Below, one piece after another: positions 18,101-26,265 of a stretch of 64,000 nt of DNA (positions within the stretch are counted from its first letter, which is position 1; the number at the start of each line of letters is the position of its first letter). A program made the position numbers and the translations under genes. The notes beneath the pieces are model-generated. The model did no database searches, was not told where the DNA came from, and saw only the letters and a program-made list of their open reading frames with translations. Source of the DNA: Phenylobacterium sp. (lineage in GTDB: Bacteria > Pseudomonadota > Alphaproteobacteria > Caulobacterales > Caulobacteraceae); NCBI GenBank assembly GCA_017991675.1, contig JAGOQB010000005.1, positions 152,629-216,628 of the forward strand, given 5' to 3'.

Positions 18101-19863
18101 CAATAGGCCAAGGCCACGCCGTCCTTGCGCATCTCGGTCGCCGCCGCATAGCGGCCGGGCCAGCGCTCGATCGCCTGATAGCCGCCGTAACCGCCGGGAT
18201 CGGGCGCGAGCGTCCAGCCGATGGCCGCCAGCGCGGCCTTGGTCGCTTGCGGCACGCCGGTTTCGAGGTTGAGCACCCCGGTTCCCTTCTGCGCTTCGCC
18301 GGTCGGTTCGCTCGATCCGCCATGATGCCAGCGCGGACTGTCGCCGGCCTCCTGCACGCCCAGGCCGAAGTCGACCATGTTGGAGATGATCTGCGCCTGG
18401 CCCTGGGGCTGCATGTCGCCGCCCATGACGCCGTACGACAGCCACGGATCGCCGCCCTTGGTCGCGAACCCCGGGATGATGGTCTGGAAGGGCCGCTTGC
18501 CGGGCGCATAGATATTGGCGTGGCCGTCCTGCAGGGCGAACAGCTCGCCGCGGTTCTGGAACATGAAGCCCAGGCCGTCCGGCGACAGGCCCGAGCCCAT
18601 GCCGCGATAGTTCGACTGGATGATCGAGACCATCATTCCGTTGGCGTCGGCGGTGGTGAAGTAGGTGGTGTCGCCGCGGCTCGGCGCCTGGCCGGGAAAC
18701 ACCGGCGTCAGGATCTTGCCGGGCGAGATCAGCTTGGCGCGCTCTCGGGCGTACTCCTTCGACAGCAGCCACTCGGTCGGCGTCTTGTAGAAGTCGGGGT
18801 CGGCGTAGAACCTGGCGCGATCCTCGAAGGCCAGGCGCTTGGCCTCTACGGCATGATGGATCGCCGCGGCCGACTGGAAGCCCATGCCCCTGAGGTCGAA
18901 GGTCTCCATGATGTTCAGCATCTGCAGCGTGGCCAGGCCCTGGCTGTTGGGCGACAGGCCCCAGACGTCGACGCCGCGGTAGTTGACCTTGTGCGGCGGG
19001 GCCCAGCGCGCGCGGTGCGCGGCCAGGTCGGCCTTGGTCATCCAGCCGCCGATCCGCTTGAAATAGGCCTCGATGGTCTGGGCGACCTCGCCGCCATAGA
19101 AGCCGTCGCGCCCGTTGGCGGCGATCTGCCGATAGGTGCGGCCCAGCGCCGGATTCTTGAATATCTCGCCTTCCTTCGGCGTACGGCCGTCCGGGGCCCA
19201 GACCTTCCTGAAGTTCTCAGTTTCCTCGATCCCGGCGTTCGGGCGGGTGAAGTTCTTCAGCGACCGGTCGAGGTAGTAGGCGACGTTCTGGGACACCGCG
19301 TGCCCCTCCTCGGCGTAGATGATCGCCGGCGCGAACAGGTCCTTCCACGGCAGCTTGCCGTAGCGCAGGTGCAAGGTCCACCAGGCGTCGACGGCGCCCG
19401 GCACGCTGACCGATACGGCGCCATACGAGGGGATCAGGCCGTTCTTCGACCGGCCGCGCACGGTCTCCAGCGACAGGCCCTTGGGGCTACGGCCCGAGCC
19501 GTTCAGCCCTTCGACGCGACGGGTCCTCGGGTCCCAGACCATGACGAAGCAGTCGCCGCCGATGCCGCAGGCGATCGGCTCGACCAGGCCGAGCACCGCA
19601 TTGGCGGCGATCGCCGCATCGACCGCCGACCCGCCCAGCCGCAAGACGTCGAGCGCCGCCAGGCTGGCCAGCGGATGGGCGGTGGCCGCTGCGCCGTGGG
19701 CGCCCCAGGCGGCGCTGCGCGAAGCGAAGGTCGCCCCATCGACGCGATCGCCGCCCTGCACGTCGGGACGGTCGCGATTGGGGTTGTCGGCGCGGCTCTG
19801 CGCCCAGGCGCCGCCGGCGATCGCCGTGGCGGGCAGGGCGGCGAGGAAGGTGCGGCGGCGCAT
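18100..19863 (-). CDS. ggt: Gamma-glutamyltransferase
   Basis: A 587-residue exported Ntn-hydrolase. The N-terminus MRRRTFLAALPATAIAGGAWA resembles a twin-arginine signal peptide. The autoprocessing/catalytic threonine is Thr399 in GDTTYFTTADANG. Other family features are GGSAVDAAIAANAVLGLVEP, NGSGRSPKG near the N-terminus of the large subunit, and GSGLSPDGLGFMFQNRGELF and SYGVMGGDMQPQGQ in the small subunit. It hydrolyses or transfers the gamma-glutamyl group of glutathione or similar compounds in the periplasm. The plant-type gshA at 37.3 kb makes the likely substrate precursor. It begins a three-gene coupled unit; the promoter lies before 19863, divergent from a small hypothetical gene. 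Confidence 0.95.
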   Translation of the reverse strand: MRRRTFLAALPATAIAGGAWAQSRADNPNRDRPDVQGGDRVDGATFASRSAAWGAHGAAATAHPLASLAALDVLRLGGSAVDAAIAANAVLGLVEPIACGIGGDCFVMVWDPRTRRVEGLNGSGRSPKGLSLETVRGRSKNGLIPSYGAVSVSVPGAVDAWWTLHLRYGKLPWKDLFAPAIIYAEEGHAVSQNVAYYLDRSLKNFTRPNAGIEETENFRKVWAPDGRTPKEGEIFKNPALGRTYRQIAANGRDGFYGGEVAQTIEAYFKRIGGWMTKADLAAHRARWAPPHKVNYRGVDVWGLSPNSQGLATLQMLNIMETFDLRGMGFQSAAAIHHAVEAKRLAFEDRARFYADPDFYKTPTEWLLSKEYARERAKLISPGKILTPVFPGQAPSRGDTTYFTTADANGMMVSIIQSNYRGMGSGLSPDGLGFMFQNRGELFALQDGHANIYAPGKRPFQTIIPGFATKGGDPWLSYGVMGGDMQPQGQAQIISNMVDFGLGVQEAGDSPRWHHGGSSEPTGEAQKGTGVLNLETGVPQATKAALAAIGWTLAPDPGGYGGYQAIERWPGRYAAATEMRKDGVALAY

Positions 19864-20027
19864 GGCGACTCCGGAGAACGATTGCTGATCGTGGCGGCAC
19901 TATAAGGTCAAGTTTGCCCCGCGTACGCGCGTCGTGCGGTCGGTTGCGCCAGCTGCGAGGACTTTCCGTCCACGTCCGATTGCCCTTTGGGGCCCTGCTC
20001 GGCTATATGCCGCCCTTGGGGATAGAC

Positions 20028-20318
20028 ATGCGAACAATCGACGCCTTGGCGGCGTCGGCGGCGTTGCTCGCCGTTCTGGCGTTCAGCCAGATGGCGGGCC
20101 AGCAGGCGTCGCCCGACGAGATCGCCGCCGAAACCTGGATGCTTGAGCAGGACATGGTCCGGCTGCTGGGCGCGATGAGCGGCCCGGCCGAGGCCTGTTA
20201 TGCGATGACCCTGCCGTCGGCGAAGGCGGGCGAAGGGCTGTTGCCGCTGGCCAAGGATCGTGCGGGCGTGGCGCTGGCCTCGTCCTGCGATCCGACGATG
20301 ATCTCCCAACTGACCTAG
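20028..20318 (+). CDS. Hypothetical small membrane-anchored/secreted protein
   Basis: A 96-residue protein with an N-terminal hydrophobic segment (ALAASAALLAVLAFSQMAG) and a hydrophilic remainder that contains two cysteines (EACYAMTL and SSCDPTM). No family recognised. The ATG at 20028 is preceded by GGGG a few bases upstream; the open frame extends to 19914 but the upstream part is Arg-rich and non-conserved in look. Its stop shares a CTAG with the convergent YkgJ-like gene. Likely an exported protein with a single disulfide. Confidence 0.65.
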   Translation: MRTIDALAASAALLAVLAFSQMAGQQASPDEIAAETWMLEQDMVRLLGAMSGPAEACYAMTLPSAKAGEGLLPLAKDRAGVALASSCDPTMISQLT

Positions 20319-20821
20319 CTGGCGTCCACGTCGCTCAGGATCATCGCGTACGGGACCATCATGCCGTCGCGCTCGGCGTAGCCGCTGACCAACTTGTGCT
20401 TCGGATCGACCAGGCCCAGGTCGACGTCCTCGTGCGGGAAGACGACGATCCGCCGGTCGCCGATGCACACCACCAGTTCGCGCCCCTCCAGCGCCAGTTC
20501 CGACATCGCCTTCAGCCGACGGTAGTAGGGCTCGCGCTTCCAGGCCCCCGGCTGGTTCGGATCGACGATGACGTTCAGCCGTTGGCCGTCCTTCTCGGTG
20601 TACATCAGGAACTTGGCCCGGTCGGGCCGCCAGGCCTCGTCCAGCTTCTCGCTGTCCAGCCACAGGCAGACGAAGCTGCGGCAGGCGGGCGGCCGCTCGT
20701 CATAGACGCCGCATCCGGCCGCACGCTTGAAGTGCCCGCACCAGGCGCCGGCCGGCTTGTCCAGCGACTGGATCGCCAGCAGCTTGCAGCACATGCCGCA
20801 TTCGCCGCAGCTCTTGCCCAT
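20315..20821 (-). CDS. YkgJ-like cysteine cluster protein
   Basis: A 168-residue cytosolic protein with an N-terminal cysteine cluster, CGECGMCCK, then WCGHF, GCGVYDERPPACRSFVC. This C-x2-C-x2-C-C pattern is that of YkgJ/UPF0153 proteins, thought to bind zinc or an Fe-S cluster. The C-terminal part (RRIVVFPHEDVDLGLVDP) is a short beta domain. Function unknown. The start ATG at 20821 is followed by the usual MGKSCGECGMCC start. The stop codon overlaps that of the facing hypothetical gene in CTAG (20315-20318). Confidence 0.88.
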   Translation of the reverse strand: MGKSCGECGMCCKLLAIQSLDKPAGAWCGHFKRAAGCGVYDERPPACRSFVCLWLDSEKLDEAWRPDRAKFLMYTEKDGQRLNVIVDPNQPGAWKREPYYRRLKAMSELALEGRELVVCIGDRRIVVFPHEDVDLGLVDPKHKLVSGYAERDGMMVPYAMILSDVDAS

Positions 20822-20892
20822 TTCCGGCTCCCGTCGTCAGGGGGCGGACGATAGCGTGAGTGCGTGACGGTTCGACGACGGCGGGAGATGTG

Positions 20893-21372
20893 ATGGGGTT
20901 CGGGCGAATCATGCTGGCAGCTGGCGTCGTCGCCGGCGCCTTGTGGGGCTGCGTCAATGACGGCCGCGATCCTGCGATGCGGCGCGCCTTGGTTGTGCTG
21001 GAAGGCGGACGGGCCGCCACGCTCTACTCGCTTGAGCCCGTGACCAGCGACGTACGCCTTCCCCGGTTGAATGGGTACGCGGTCCTGGGCACCGCGCAGC
21101 TCGGCCCGGCCGATACGGTCAGGGCCGCCCGCCAGATTGCGCGGGGCTTGGTGGTGCGGGAGTGGTCGGCAGGTTGCTTCACGCCTCGCCAGGCATTGCG
21201 CATCGCCGCCGGCGGGCCGGTCTATGACTACCTCGTCTGCGACGAATGTGGTCGCCTTGCGGTCTATCAGGACGGCAAACAAATAGGCTCGGTCGATTAC
21301 GACGGCCCGTCCGTCGCCTTGAAGGATCTGTTGCGCCGCGAGGGCGTGCCGCAATCCGAGACGGAATTCTGA
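20893..21372 (+). CDS. Hypothetical lipoprotein with CxxC motif
   Basis: A 159-residue exported protein. It starts MGFGRIMLAAGVVAGALWGC, a probable type II signal with a slightly unusual lipobox (LWGC). The mature domain holds EGGRAATLYSLEP, WSAGCFTPRQALRI and VCDECGRLAVYQDGKQIGSV. The CDEC is a C-x-x-C motif that might be redox or metal-binding. I do not recognise a family. The ATG at 20893 follows GGGAG; an ATG-less upstream extension to 20860 is unlikely. It ends 4 nt before the stop of the facing VOC gene. Confidence 0.7.
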   Translation: MGFGRIMLAAGVVAGALWGCVNDGRDPAMRRALVVLEGGRAATLYSLEPVTSDVRLPRLNGYAVLGTAQLGPADTVRAARQIARGLVVREWSAGCFTPRQALRIAAGGPVYDYLVCDECGRLAVYQDGKQIGSVDYDGPSVALKDLLRREGVPQSETEF

Positions 21373-21376
21373 GCGC

Positions 21377-21718
21377 CTAGCTCTCTGACCAGACCGCCAG
21401 TTCGTTGCCGGACGGGTCGCGGAAGTGGAAGCGTCGGCCCCCTGGGAAGCTGAAGATCGGCTTGACGATGGCGCCGCCGGCGGCCTGCACCTTGGCGACC
21501 ATGGCCTCCAGGTCGTGAGCGTAGAGCACTACCAGGGGCTTGTCCGTCTGGGCCGCGGCGTCGGCGTCGAAGCCGCCGTCCAATCCTTCCTCGAACGCAG
21601 CATAGCTGGGGCCATAGTCGGTGAAGCTCCAGCCGAAGGCCGACTGATAGAAGCGCTTGGTGGAGACCAGATCGCCGCCCGGCAGCTCCACATAGTCGAT
21701 CTTGCCGTCTTCGCGCAT
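21377..21718 (-). CDS. VOC family (glyoxalase-like) protein
   Basis: A 113-residue single-domain vicinal-oxygen-chelate protein. It has the beta-alpha-beta-beta-beta layout with KIDYVELPGGDLVSTKRFYQ, FGWSFTDYGPSYAAFEE, and the C-terminal FPGGRRFHFRDPSGNELAVW, which ends in the metal-site Glu. Members include glyoxalases, bleomycin resistance proteins and dioxygenases, so the activity is undefined. It probably works as a homodimer. The gene is preceded by a 45-nt spacer from the METTL20-like gene upstream on the same strand. Confidence 0.88.
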   Translation of the reverse strand: MREDGKIDYVELPGGDLVSTKRFYQSAFGWSFTDYGPSYAAFEEGLDGGFDADAAAQTDKPLVVLYAHDLEAMVAKVQAAGGAIVKPIFSFPGGRRFHFRDPSGNELAVWSES

Positions 21719-21763
21719 GGCGCTCTCTGCTATCGAGTTCTCAATTCGTTCCAGTCTGGGCTG

Positions 21764-22426
21764 TCAGGCCGGCAGAGTCCAGACGGCGGTCTTCTTGACT
21801 TCGCGGTCCTCGAGTTCGCGGGTGGTCGGCACCTCGTACTCGGCCAGTTTCTCCAGCCCCACGCGCGGGAAGTAGCTGCGGCCCGGATCGCCGATCAGCA
21901 CCCGGGTTCCGCGCACATGGGCGGCGGCCAGCCAGTCCATCACCTGCGTCGCCAGCGGCTTCTCGTAGCAGATGTCGCCGGCCAGGATGACGTCGACGTC
22001 CGGCGGCGGGGCGTCCAGCAGGTTCTGGTCGGTGAAGTCGATCCGCACGCCGTTGAGCTCGCCGTTGACCGCCAGGGCCGCGCCGCAGAACGGGTCGATG
22101 TCGGTGGCCAGCACGTGGCCTGCGCCCGCCCGCATCGCCGCGATGCCGACGATGCCCGAGCCCGAGGCGAAGTCGACGACGCGCTTGCCGGCGACCTCGT
22201 CGGGATGGTCGAGGACATAGCGCGCCAGCGCCTGGCCGCCGGCCCAGGCGAAGGCCCAGAACGGCGGCGGCAGGCCGATCTCGGCCAGAGCCTCCTCGGT
22301 CAGGCGCCAGATCGGCGTCACCTCGTCGGCCAGATGCAGGTTCAGCTCGGGCGTATGCGGCGGTGGCTGGATGCGGGTGTTTTCGAGGATGAAGGCGCGG
22401 CGGCCTTCCTGGGTCTGGATAATCAC
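21764..22426 (-). CDS. Class I methyltransferase, ETFB-lysine methyltransferase (METTL20)-like
   Basis: A 220-residue SAM-dependent enzyme of the MTF16/METTL20 type. Matching features are FWAFAWAGGQALARYVLDHP before the SAM site, VVDFASGSGIVGIAAMRAGA (motif I), ATDIDP (motif II acidic residue), DVILAGDICYEK (post-I motif) and GTRVLIGDPGRSYF with a KKTAVWTL end. These match the human ETF-beta lysine methyltransferase as I remember it; an Agrobacterium homologue methylates the beta subunit of electron-transfer flavoprotein. Databases often label such genes 'L11 methyltransferase' or 'nicotinamide N-methylase-like'. No etf gene is in the window, though an acyl-CoA dehydrogenase is (58.0 kb). Confidence 0.85.
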   Translation of the reverse strand: MIIQTQEGRRAFILENTRIQPPPHTPELNLHLADEVTPIWRLTEEALAEIGLPPPFWAFAWAGGQALARYVLDHPDEVAGKRVVDFASGSGIVGIAAMRAGAGHVLATDIDPFCGAALAVNGELNGVRIDFTDQNLLDAPPPDVDVILAGDICYEKPLATQVMDWLAAAHVRGTRVLIGDPGRSYFPRVGLEKLAEYEVPTTRELEDREVKKTAVWTLPA

Positions 22427-22523
22427 CCGCGCCCCCTAGCATGGGCGCGTGGGGCGTGCGCGTCCCATCGGCGGGAACCTAACGCCCAGTTTTCGCCTTT
22501 TTCCCTCCAAGCGGGAGAAGGCC

Positions 22524-23111
22524 ATGACGACAGATCAAGGATTGCGGTCCCCAAACCCTGTGCTGACCTTCATGTTCGAGGGCGTCTCCTGGCAGGCGAT
22601 CGCCCTGCGCGGCGTGGCCGGCGTAATCTTCGGTCTGCTGGCGTTGTTCGCGCCGGTGACCACGGCGCTCTCGCTCATCCTGGTGTTCTCGATCTACCTG
22701 ATGGCCGACGGCTTCCTCGCGATCGCCAGCGCCTTCAAGGCGATGCGCGCGCGGCACTCCTGGGGCCTGCTGGCGCTCGAAGGCGTAGCCAACATTGTCG
22801 CCAGCCTGATCATGTTCTTCATACCGGGCCTCGGCATGATCACCTTCGTCGCCATCGTCGCGGTCTGGGCGCTGTTCGCCGGCGGGGTGAAGCTGGTGAC
22901 GGCGATGCGCCGCGGCCCGGTGCCGGCGCGGGGCTGGCTGGCCTTCTCGGCGGTGGTGTCGCTGCTGTTCGGGGTCGTGCTGATCCTCGCCCCGATGACC
23001 GGCGCGGTGGTGTTGACCTGGTGGCTCGGAATCTACGGCCTGGTGTTCGGCGCGGTGCTGCTGTTCCTGGCCTTCCAGCTCCGCTCGGCGCGCAAGAAGG
23101 CGGGGCGCTAG
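22524..23111 (+). CDS. HdeD family membrane protein
   Basis: A 195-residue integral membrane protein with about six transmembrane helices (for example [20 protein letters not shown]) and repeated units of the HdeD type. HdeD is linked to acid resistance in E. coli, but relatives occur widely and their role is unproven. The C-terminus is basic (RSARKKAGR). The ATG at 22524 follows GGGAGAAGG. It ends on CTAG (23108-23111), sharing its stop with the convergent acetyltransferase gene. Confidence 0.9.
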   Translation: MTTDQGLRSPNPVLTFMFEGVSWQAIALRGVAGVIFGLLALFAPVTTALSLILVFSIYLMADGFLAIASAFKAMRARHSWGLLALEGVANIVASLIMFFIPGLGMITFVAIVAVWALFAGGVKLVTAMRRGPVPARGWLAFSAVVSLLFGVVLILAPMTGAVVLTWWLGIYGLVFGAVLLFLAFQLRSARKKAGR

Positions 23112-23782
23112 GCGGGCTCCCTCCTGATGGCGTTGTCCGACTTCTTGAAACTCCACCATTCCGGCGCGTGCGGCGTCAGGCGGCCCTCGCGGACAGCGGC
23201 CTCGATTTCATCGACGGCCTTCGCAGGGTTCGTCAGGTCGAATGCCTGACCGATCAGATTGTAGCGCCACCATTCGAGGGCGAGGAGGCGCTCGATCATG
23301 GCTTCATCGAAGCGGTAGCGGATCGTCCTGGCCGGCACGCCGCCGACGATGGCGTAGGGCGGCACGTCCTTGGTCACCACGGCGCCCGCGGCGATCACCG
23401 CTCCGTCGCCGATGGTGAGGCCGGTCTTCAGCTTCACGCCGGCGCCGATCCACACGTCGTTGCCGATGGTTGTTCGCTTCAGTTTCTCGAAGCTGGCGAC
23501 TGGGGGCGCGTCGAAGGGGCTGGGGAACAGCTTCTCATAGGCGAAAGGACTCGTGGTCAACCCGTCCAGAGGGTGGTCCGTAAGAACCGATACGTGGTCG
23601 CCGATGGAACAGTATCGGCCAATGTCCGTGTAATGCAGCGTGGTTAGTGGCGAGATGTAGGAAAAGGCGCCGCCGCGGACGTTGTTCAACGTGACGTTCG
23701 CCATGACCCTGAAGGGCGTCTCCAACACGACGAGCCCGTTCAGGAAGGTTTGAGGGCTGATGACAAAGGTCGCTTGGGTCAT
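23108..23782 (-). CDS. CatB-type O-acetyltransferase (left-handed beta-helix)
   Basis: A 224-residue hexapeptide-repeat acetyltransferase. It has hexapeptide coils ([18 protein letters not shown], and [45 protein letters not shown]) and a C-terminal [21 protein letters not shown] helix pair typical of CatB-related xenobiotic acetyltransferases. The catalytic His is in TDHPL. Substrates in this class include chloramphenicol, streptogramins or sugars, and this chromosomal copy need not confer resistance. It is complete, with its ATG at 23782. Confidence 0.9.
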   Translation of the reverse strand: MTQATFVISPQTFLNGLVVLETPFRVMANVTLNNVRGGAFSYISPLTTLHYTDIGRYCSIGDHVSVLTDHPLDGLTTSPFAYEKLFPSPFDAPPVASFEKLKRTTIGNDVWIGAGVKLKTGLTIGDGAVIAAGAVVTKDVPPYAIVGGVPARTIRYRFDEAMIERLLALEWWRYNLIGQAFDLTNPAKAVDEIEAAVREGRLTPHAPEWWSFKKSDNAIRREPA

Positions 23783-23874
23783 GGGACTCCCGAAGGCGCT
23801 ACAGTGACGCCATGGCTCTGGAGGCCTTGCCGACGACGATTCGGATCAACGCGACAAGGTCCAAGAGCCTGGTG

Positions 23875-24807
23875 CTATGCGGCCTTGGCTGCCGCCAGCG
23901 CCAGCACCTTCCGGTAGCCGCCCGGCTCGATCAGCATCTGTTCGCTGACGCCCTTGGCCCGCAGCAGGCGATGCACGCGGGGCAGGTTGTAGCAGGGCAC
24001 ATGCATGAACATGTGGTGCTCGCAGTGATAGTTCACGTAGTAGGGCGCGATCAGCAGCCGCTCGGCGAAGCCGGCCTTGGTTGTCCGCGCCTGGCGCATC
24101 GGGTCCGGCTCGCCCACCTTGATGCAGGCGTGCTCGGCGATGTTGCGCAGCCGGGTGACCAGCGGCAGCCAGGTCGCCTGCGGCAGCACCCACAGCACCG
24201 GCCAGGCCCACCACAGGCCGAACGGCGCGGCCACCGCGGTGACGATCAGGCCGAAACCCAGCCAGCGGCGCTTGTCCTTGATCTCCTGGACGATGATCGG
24301 CAGCACCGGTTGTCCGGCCTTGCGCATCTTCAGCTTGGCGACGAACGCGCCGAACCGCTGCTTGAAGAAGGTCTGGCCGGTCAGGTCGCGGACGATCTTG
24401 CGCCGCAGCGACAGCGGGGTGATCGGGAACGGCGCCGACAGCACCAGGTCCGGGTCCTCGCCCTGCTGGGCGAAGCGGTGGTGCGTCAGGTGATAGGGGC
24501 GGTAGCGGTGCAGGCCGCCGGGCGTCAGCCACTCGCCGATGAAGTCGTTGACCTTCAGGTTCTTGTGCAGGGCGCCGTGGGCGGCGTCGTGCATCAGGAT
24601 CGCCAGCCCCAGCTGGCGCGTGCCGATGATCATCACCGCCAGCGGCAGGGTCAGCGGCCAGACCACGACCATCGCGCCGGCGGCGATGATCAGCGCCCAG
24701 GCGTGGGCGATCATGGCCAGGCCGCGCCAGGAGGAGCGAGCCGAGATCGGCGCCCATTCCTGGTCGGTGAAGAAGTCCTTGGGCGAGAGGCGGGCGGCCG
24801 CGGCCAT
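23875..24807 (-). CDS. Membrane fatty acid desaturase
   Basis: A 310-residue di-iron membrane desaturase/hydroxylase. Three His boxes are visible: HDAAHGALH, HLTHHRF and HCEHHMFMH, with RNIAEHACI between. At least four hydrophobic segments support an inner-membrane location. It probably introduces a double bond into acyl chains of phospholipids. The start overlaps the TetR stop by one base (TGATG at 24805-24809), so the regulator and desaturase are one transcript. The palindrome upstream of TetR (25429-25445) could control both. Confidence 0.92.
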   Translation of the reverse strand: MAAAARLSPKDFFTDQEWAPISARSSWRGLAMIAHAWALIIAAGAMVVVWPLTLPLAVMIIGTRQLGLAILMHDAAHGALHKNLKVNDFIGEWLTPGGLHRYRPYHLTHHRFAQQGEDPDLVLSAPFPITPLSLRRKIVRDLTGQTFFKQRFGAFVAKLKMRKAGQPVLPIIVQEIKDKRRWLGFGLIVTAVAAPFGLWWAWPVLWVLPQATWLPLVTRLRNIAEHACIKVGEPDPMRQARTTKAGFAERLLIAPYYVNYHCEHHMFMHVPCYNLPRVHRLLRAKGVSEQMLIEPGGYRKVLALAAAKAA

Positions 24808-25421
24808 CAGTCGTGTCCTCGGTTGGCGTCGTGCTGCATCAGGGCGAGCATCTCGTCGACGGCTTCCTGCGTGGTGGCGCCGGTCGCCCCGTCGCGCAGG
24901 GCGACCCCCAGCGCCAGGGTCCAGAACCGCCGTGCGGTGACGGCCGGGTCGTCGCCGCCGGTCCAGCCGCGCCGGGCCTTGGTCTCGGCATAGGCGCGGT
25001 CGCCCTGGGCGTGCAGCCGCTCGAAGGTGCGCTCGACCTGCGGGACCAGGTCCTGGCGCCGGCGGGTGAGGGACAGCGCCTCGACGAACAGCGCCAGGCC
25101 GGGCGATCCGACCACGGTCTCGACCAGCACGCGGTTGTAGTGCGGCCCGCTGGCCGCGCCGGCGGCGGCCCCTTCGGCCTGGCGGGCGACGTAAAGCACC
25201 TCGCGGCAGGCGGCCTCGACGAACAGCGCCTCCTTGGTGCGGAAATAGTAGGTGATCTGGCTGGGGAAGGCGCCGGCCGCCGCGGCGATGTCGGCCACCG
25301 CCACGCCGGCAAGTCCCTGATCCTTGAACAGCGTCACGGCGGCGTCGAGCAGGCGCGAACGCATCCGCTTGCCCGGTTCCCGCACCGCTCGCGTCGCCTT
25401 CAGGGGTCGCACGTTCGACAT
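24807..25421 (-). CDS. TetR family regulator of the desaturase operon
   Basis: A 204-residue TetR-type repressor. The N-terminal HTH (RSRLLDAAVTLFKDQGLAGV, then DIAAAAGAFPSQITYYFRTKEALF) is canonical; the C-terminal helical ligand domain is variable. It is translationally coupled to the desaturase gene, suggesting control of membrane unsaturation. The ATG at 25421 is used because the first residues (MSNVRPLKATRAVREPGK) lead directly into the HTH. A perfect TTTGTA-N5-TACAAA palindrome lies 8-24 nt upstream, a likely autoregulatory site. Confidence 0.92.
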   Translation of the reverse strand: MSNVRPLKATRAVREPGKRMRSRLLDAAVTLFKDQGLAGVAVADIAAAAGAFPSQITYYFRTKEALFVEAACREVLYVARQAEGAAAGAASGPHYNRVLVETVVGSPGLALFVEALSLTRRRQDLVPQVERTFERLHAQGDRAYAETKARRGWTGGDDPAVTARRFWTLALGVALRDGATGATTQEAVDEMLALMQHDANRGHD

Positions 25422-25428
25422 GGCGTTA

Positions 25429-25445
25429 TTTGTACGCCATACAAA
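25429..25445. promoter_or_regulatory. Candidate TetR operator palindrome
   Basis: TTTGTA-CGCCA-TACAAA: two perfect 6-bp half sites with a 5-nt spacer. It lies in AT-richer DNA directly upstream of the TetR ATG (25421) in the 73-nt spacer after the SDR gene. Placement and symmetry fit autoregulation of the tetR-desaturase transcript. Site function is inferred. Confidence 0.55.
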
Positions 25446-25494
25446 CAATGCGGTCAATCGGGTCGAGGGGCCGTCCTCTGCGGGGTTGGTCCGG

Positions 25495-26265
25495 TCAGGC
25501 GTTGCGCGCCATCAGCCCGCCGTCCACCGGGATGGTCACACCGGTGATGTACGAGGCGGCCGGCAGGCAGAGGCTGAGGGTGATGTGCGCCACCTCGTCG
25601 GGCAGGCCGTAGCGGCCGAGCGCCGTGCGCCGCTTGGCGAACACCGCCTTCTGGTCGTCGGGGATGGCCGCCGTCATGCCGGTGGCGATCGGACCTGGGC
25701 AGATGCAGTTCACGGTGATCCCCTCGCGGCCGAGCTCGACCGCCAGGGCCCGGGTCAGGCCGGTGACCCCGGCCTTGGCCGCGGCATAGGGGCTGTCCAT
25801 CGCCGTCGCCCCGAGCGCCTCTGTCGAGGCGATGTTGACGATCCGCGGGGCGGTCGAGGCGCGCAGGAACGGCAGGGCCGCGCGGATCACTCGCTGATGG
25901 GCGCTGAGCAGGATCGCCAGCGAGCGGTCCCAAACCGCCTCGTAGCCGTCGCTGTCGATCGGCGAGAAGGCCGAGACGCCGGCGTTGTTGATCACTGCGT
26001 CCAACCCTCCCAGCGCCTCGGCGATCTGCGGCACGAGCGTCGCGATCTCGGCGGCGTCGGACACGTCCAGCTTCCAGGCCCGCGCGCTCAGGCCGCGGGT
26101 GGTCAGCTCGTCGGCGACGGCCGCCGCCGGCGCCAGGGCGTGGTCGGTGACCGCCACGTGCGCGCCTTCCTCGGCGAACACCTCGGCCGTCGCCCGGCCC
26201 ATGCCCGAGCCTGCGCCGGTGACCAGCACCCGCGCGCCCTTCATCGATCGGCTGAGGCGGCTCAC
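25495..26265 (-). CDS. SDR family oxidoreductase
   Basis: A 256-residue classical short-chain dehydrogenase. It has VLVTGAGSGMGRATAEVF (Rossmann TGxxxGxG), NNAGVS, the catalytic serine in VNIASTEA and SPYAAAKAGV (Y-x3-K), and an end at VTIPVDGGLM. It is NAD(P)(H)-dependent; the substrate is unknown. The start is taken as the GTG at 26265, which overlaps the stop of the upstream SDR gene (GTGA 26262-26265); an ATG at 26244 is an alternative. Together with the next SDR it may handle two oxidation steps of one compound. Confidence 0.9.
   Translation of the reverse strand: MSRLSRSMKGARVLVTGAGSGMGRATAEVFAEEGAHVAVTDHALAPAAAVADELTTRGLSARAWKLDVSDAAEIATLVPQIAEALGGLDAVINNAGVSAFSPIDSDGYEAVWDRSLAILLSAHQRVIRAALPFLRASTAPRIVNIASTEALGATAMDSPYAAAKAGVTGLTRALAVELGREGITVNCICPGPIATGMTAAIPDDQKAVFAKRRTALGRYGLPDEVAHITLSLCLPAASYITGVTIPVDGGLMARNA

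Noticed and set aside
21764-22426. Ribosomal protein L11 methyltransferase (PrmA) as the identity of the methyltransferase
   Set aside because: PrmA is longer (about 290 residues) and has an N-terminal substrate domain that this protein lacks; the motif set fits METTL20-like enzymes better.
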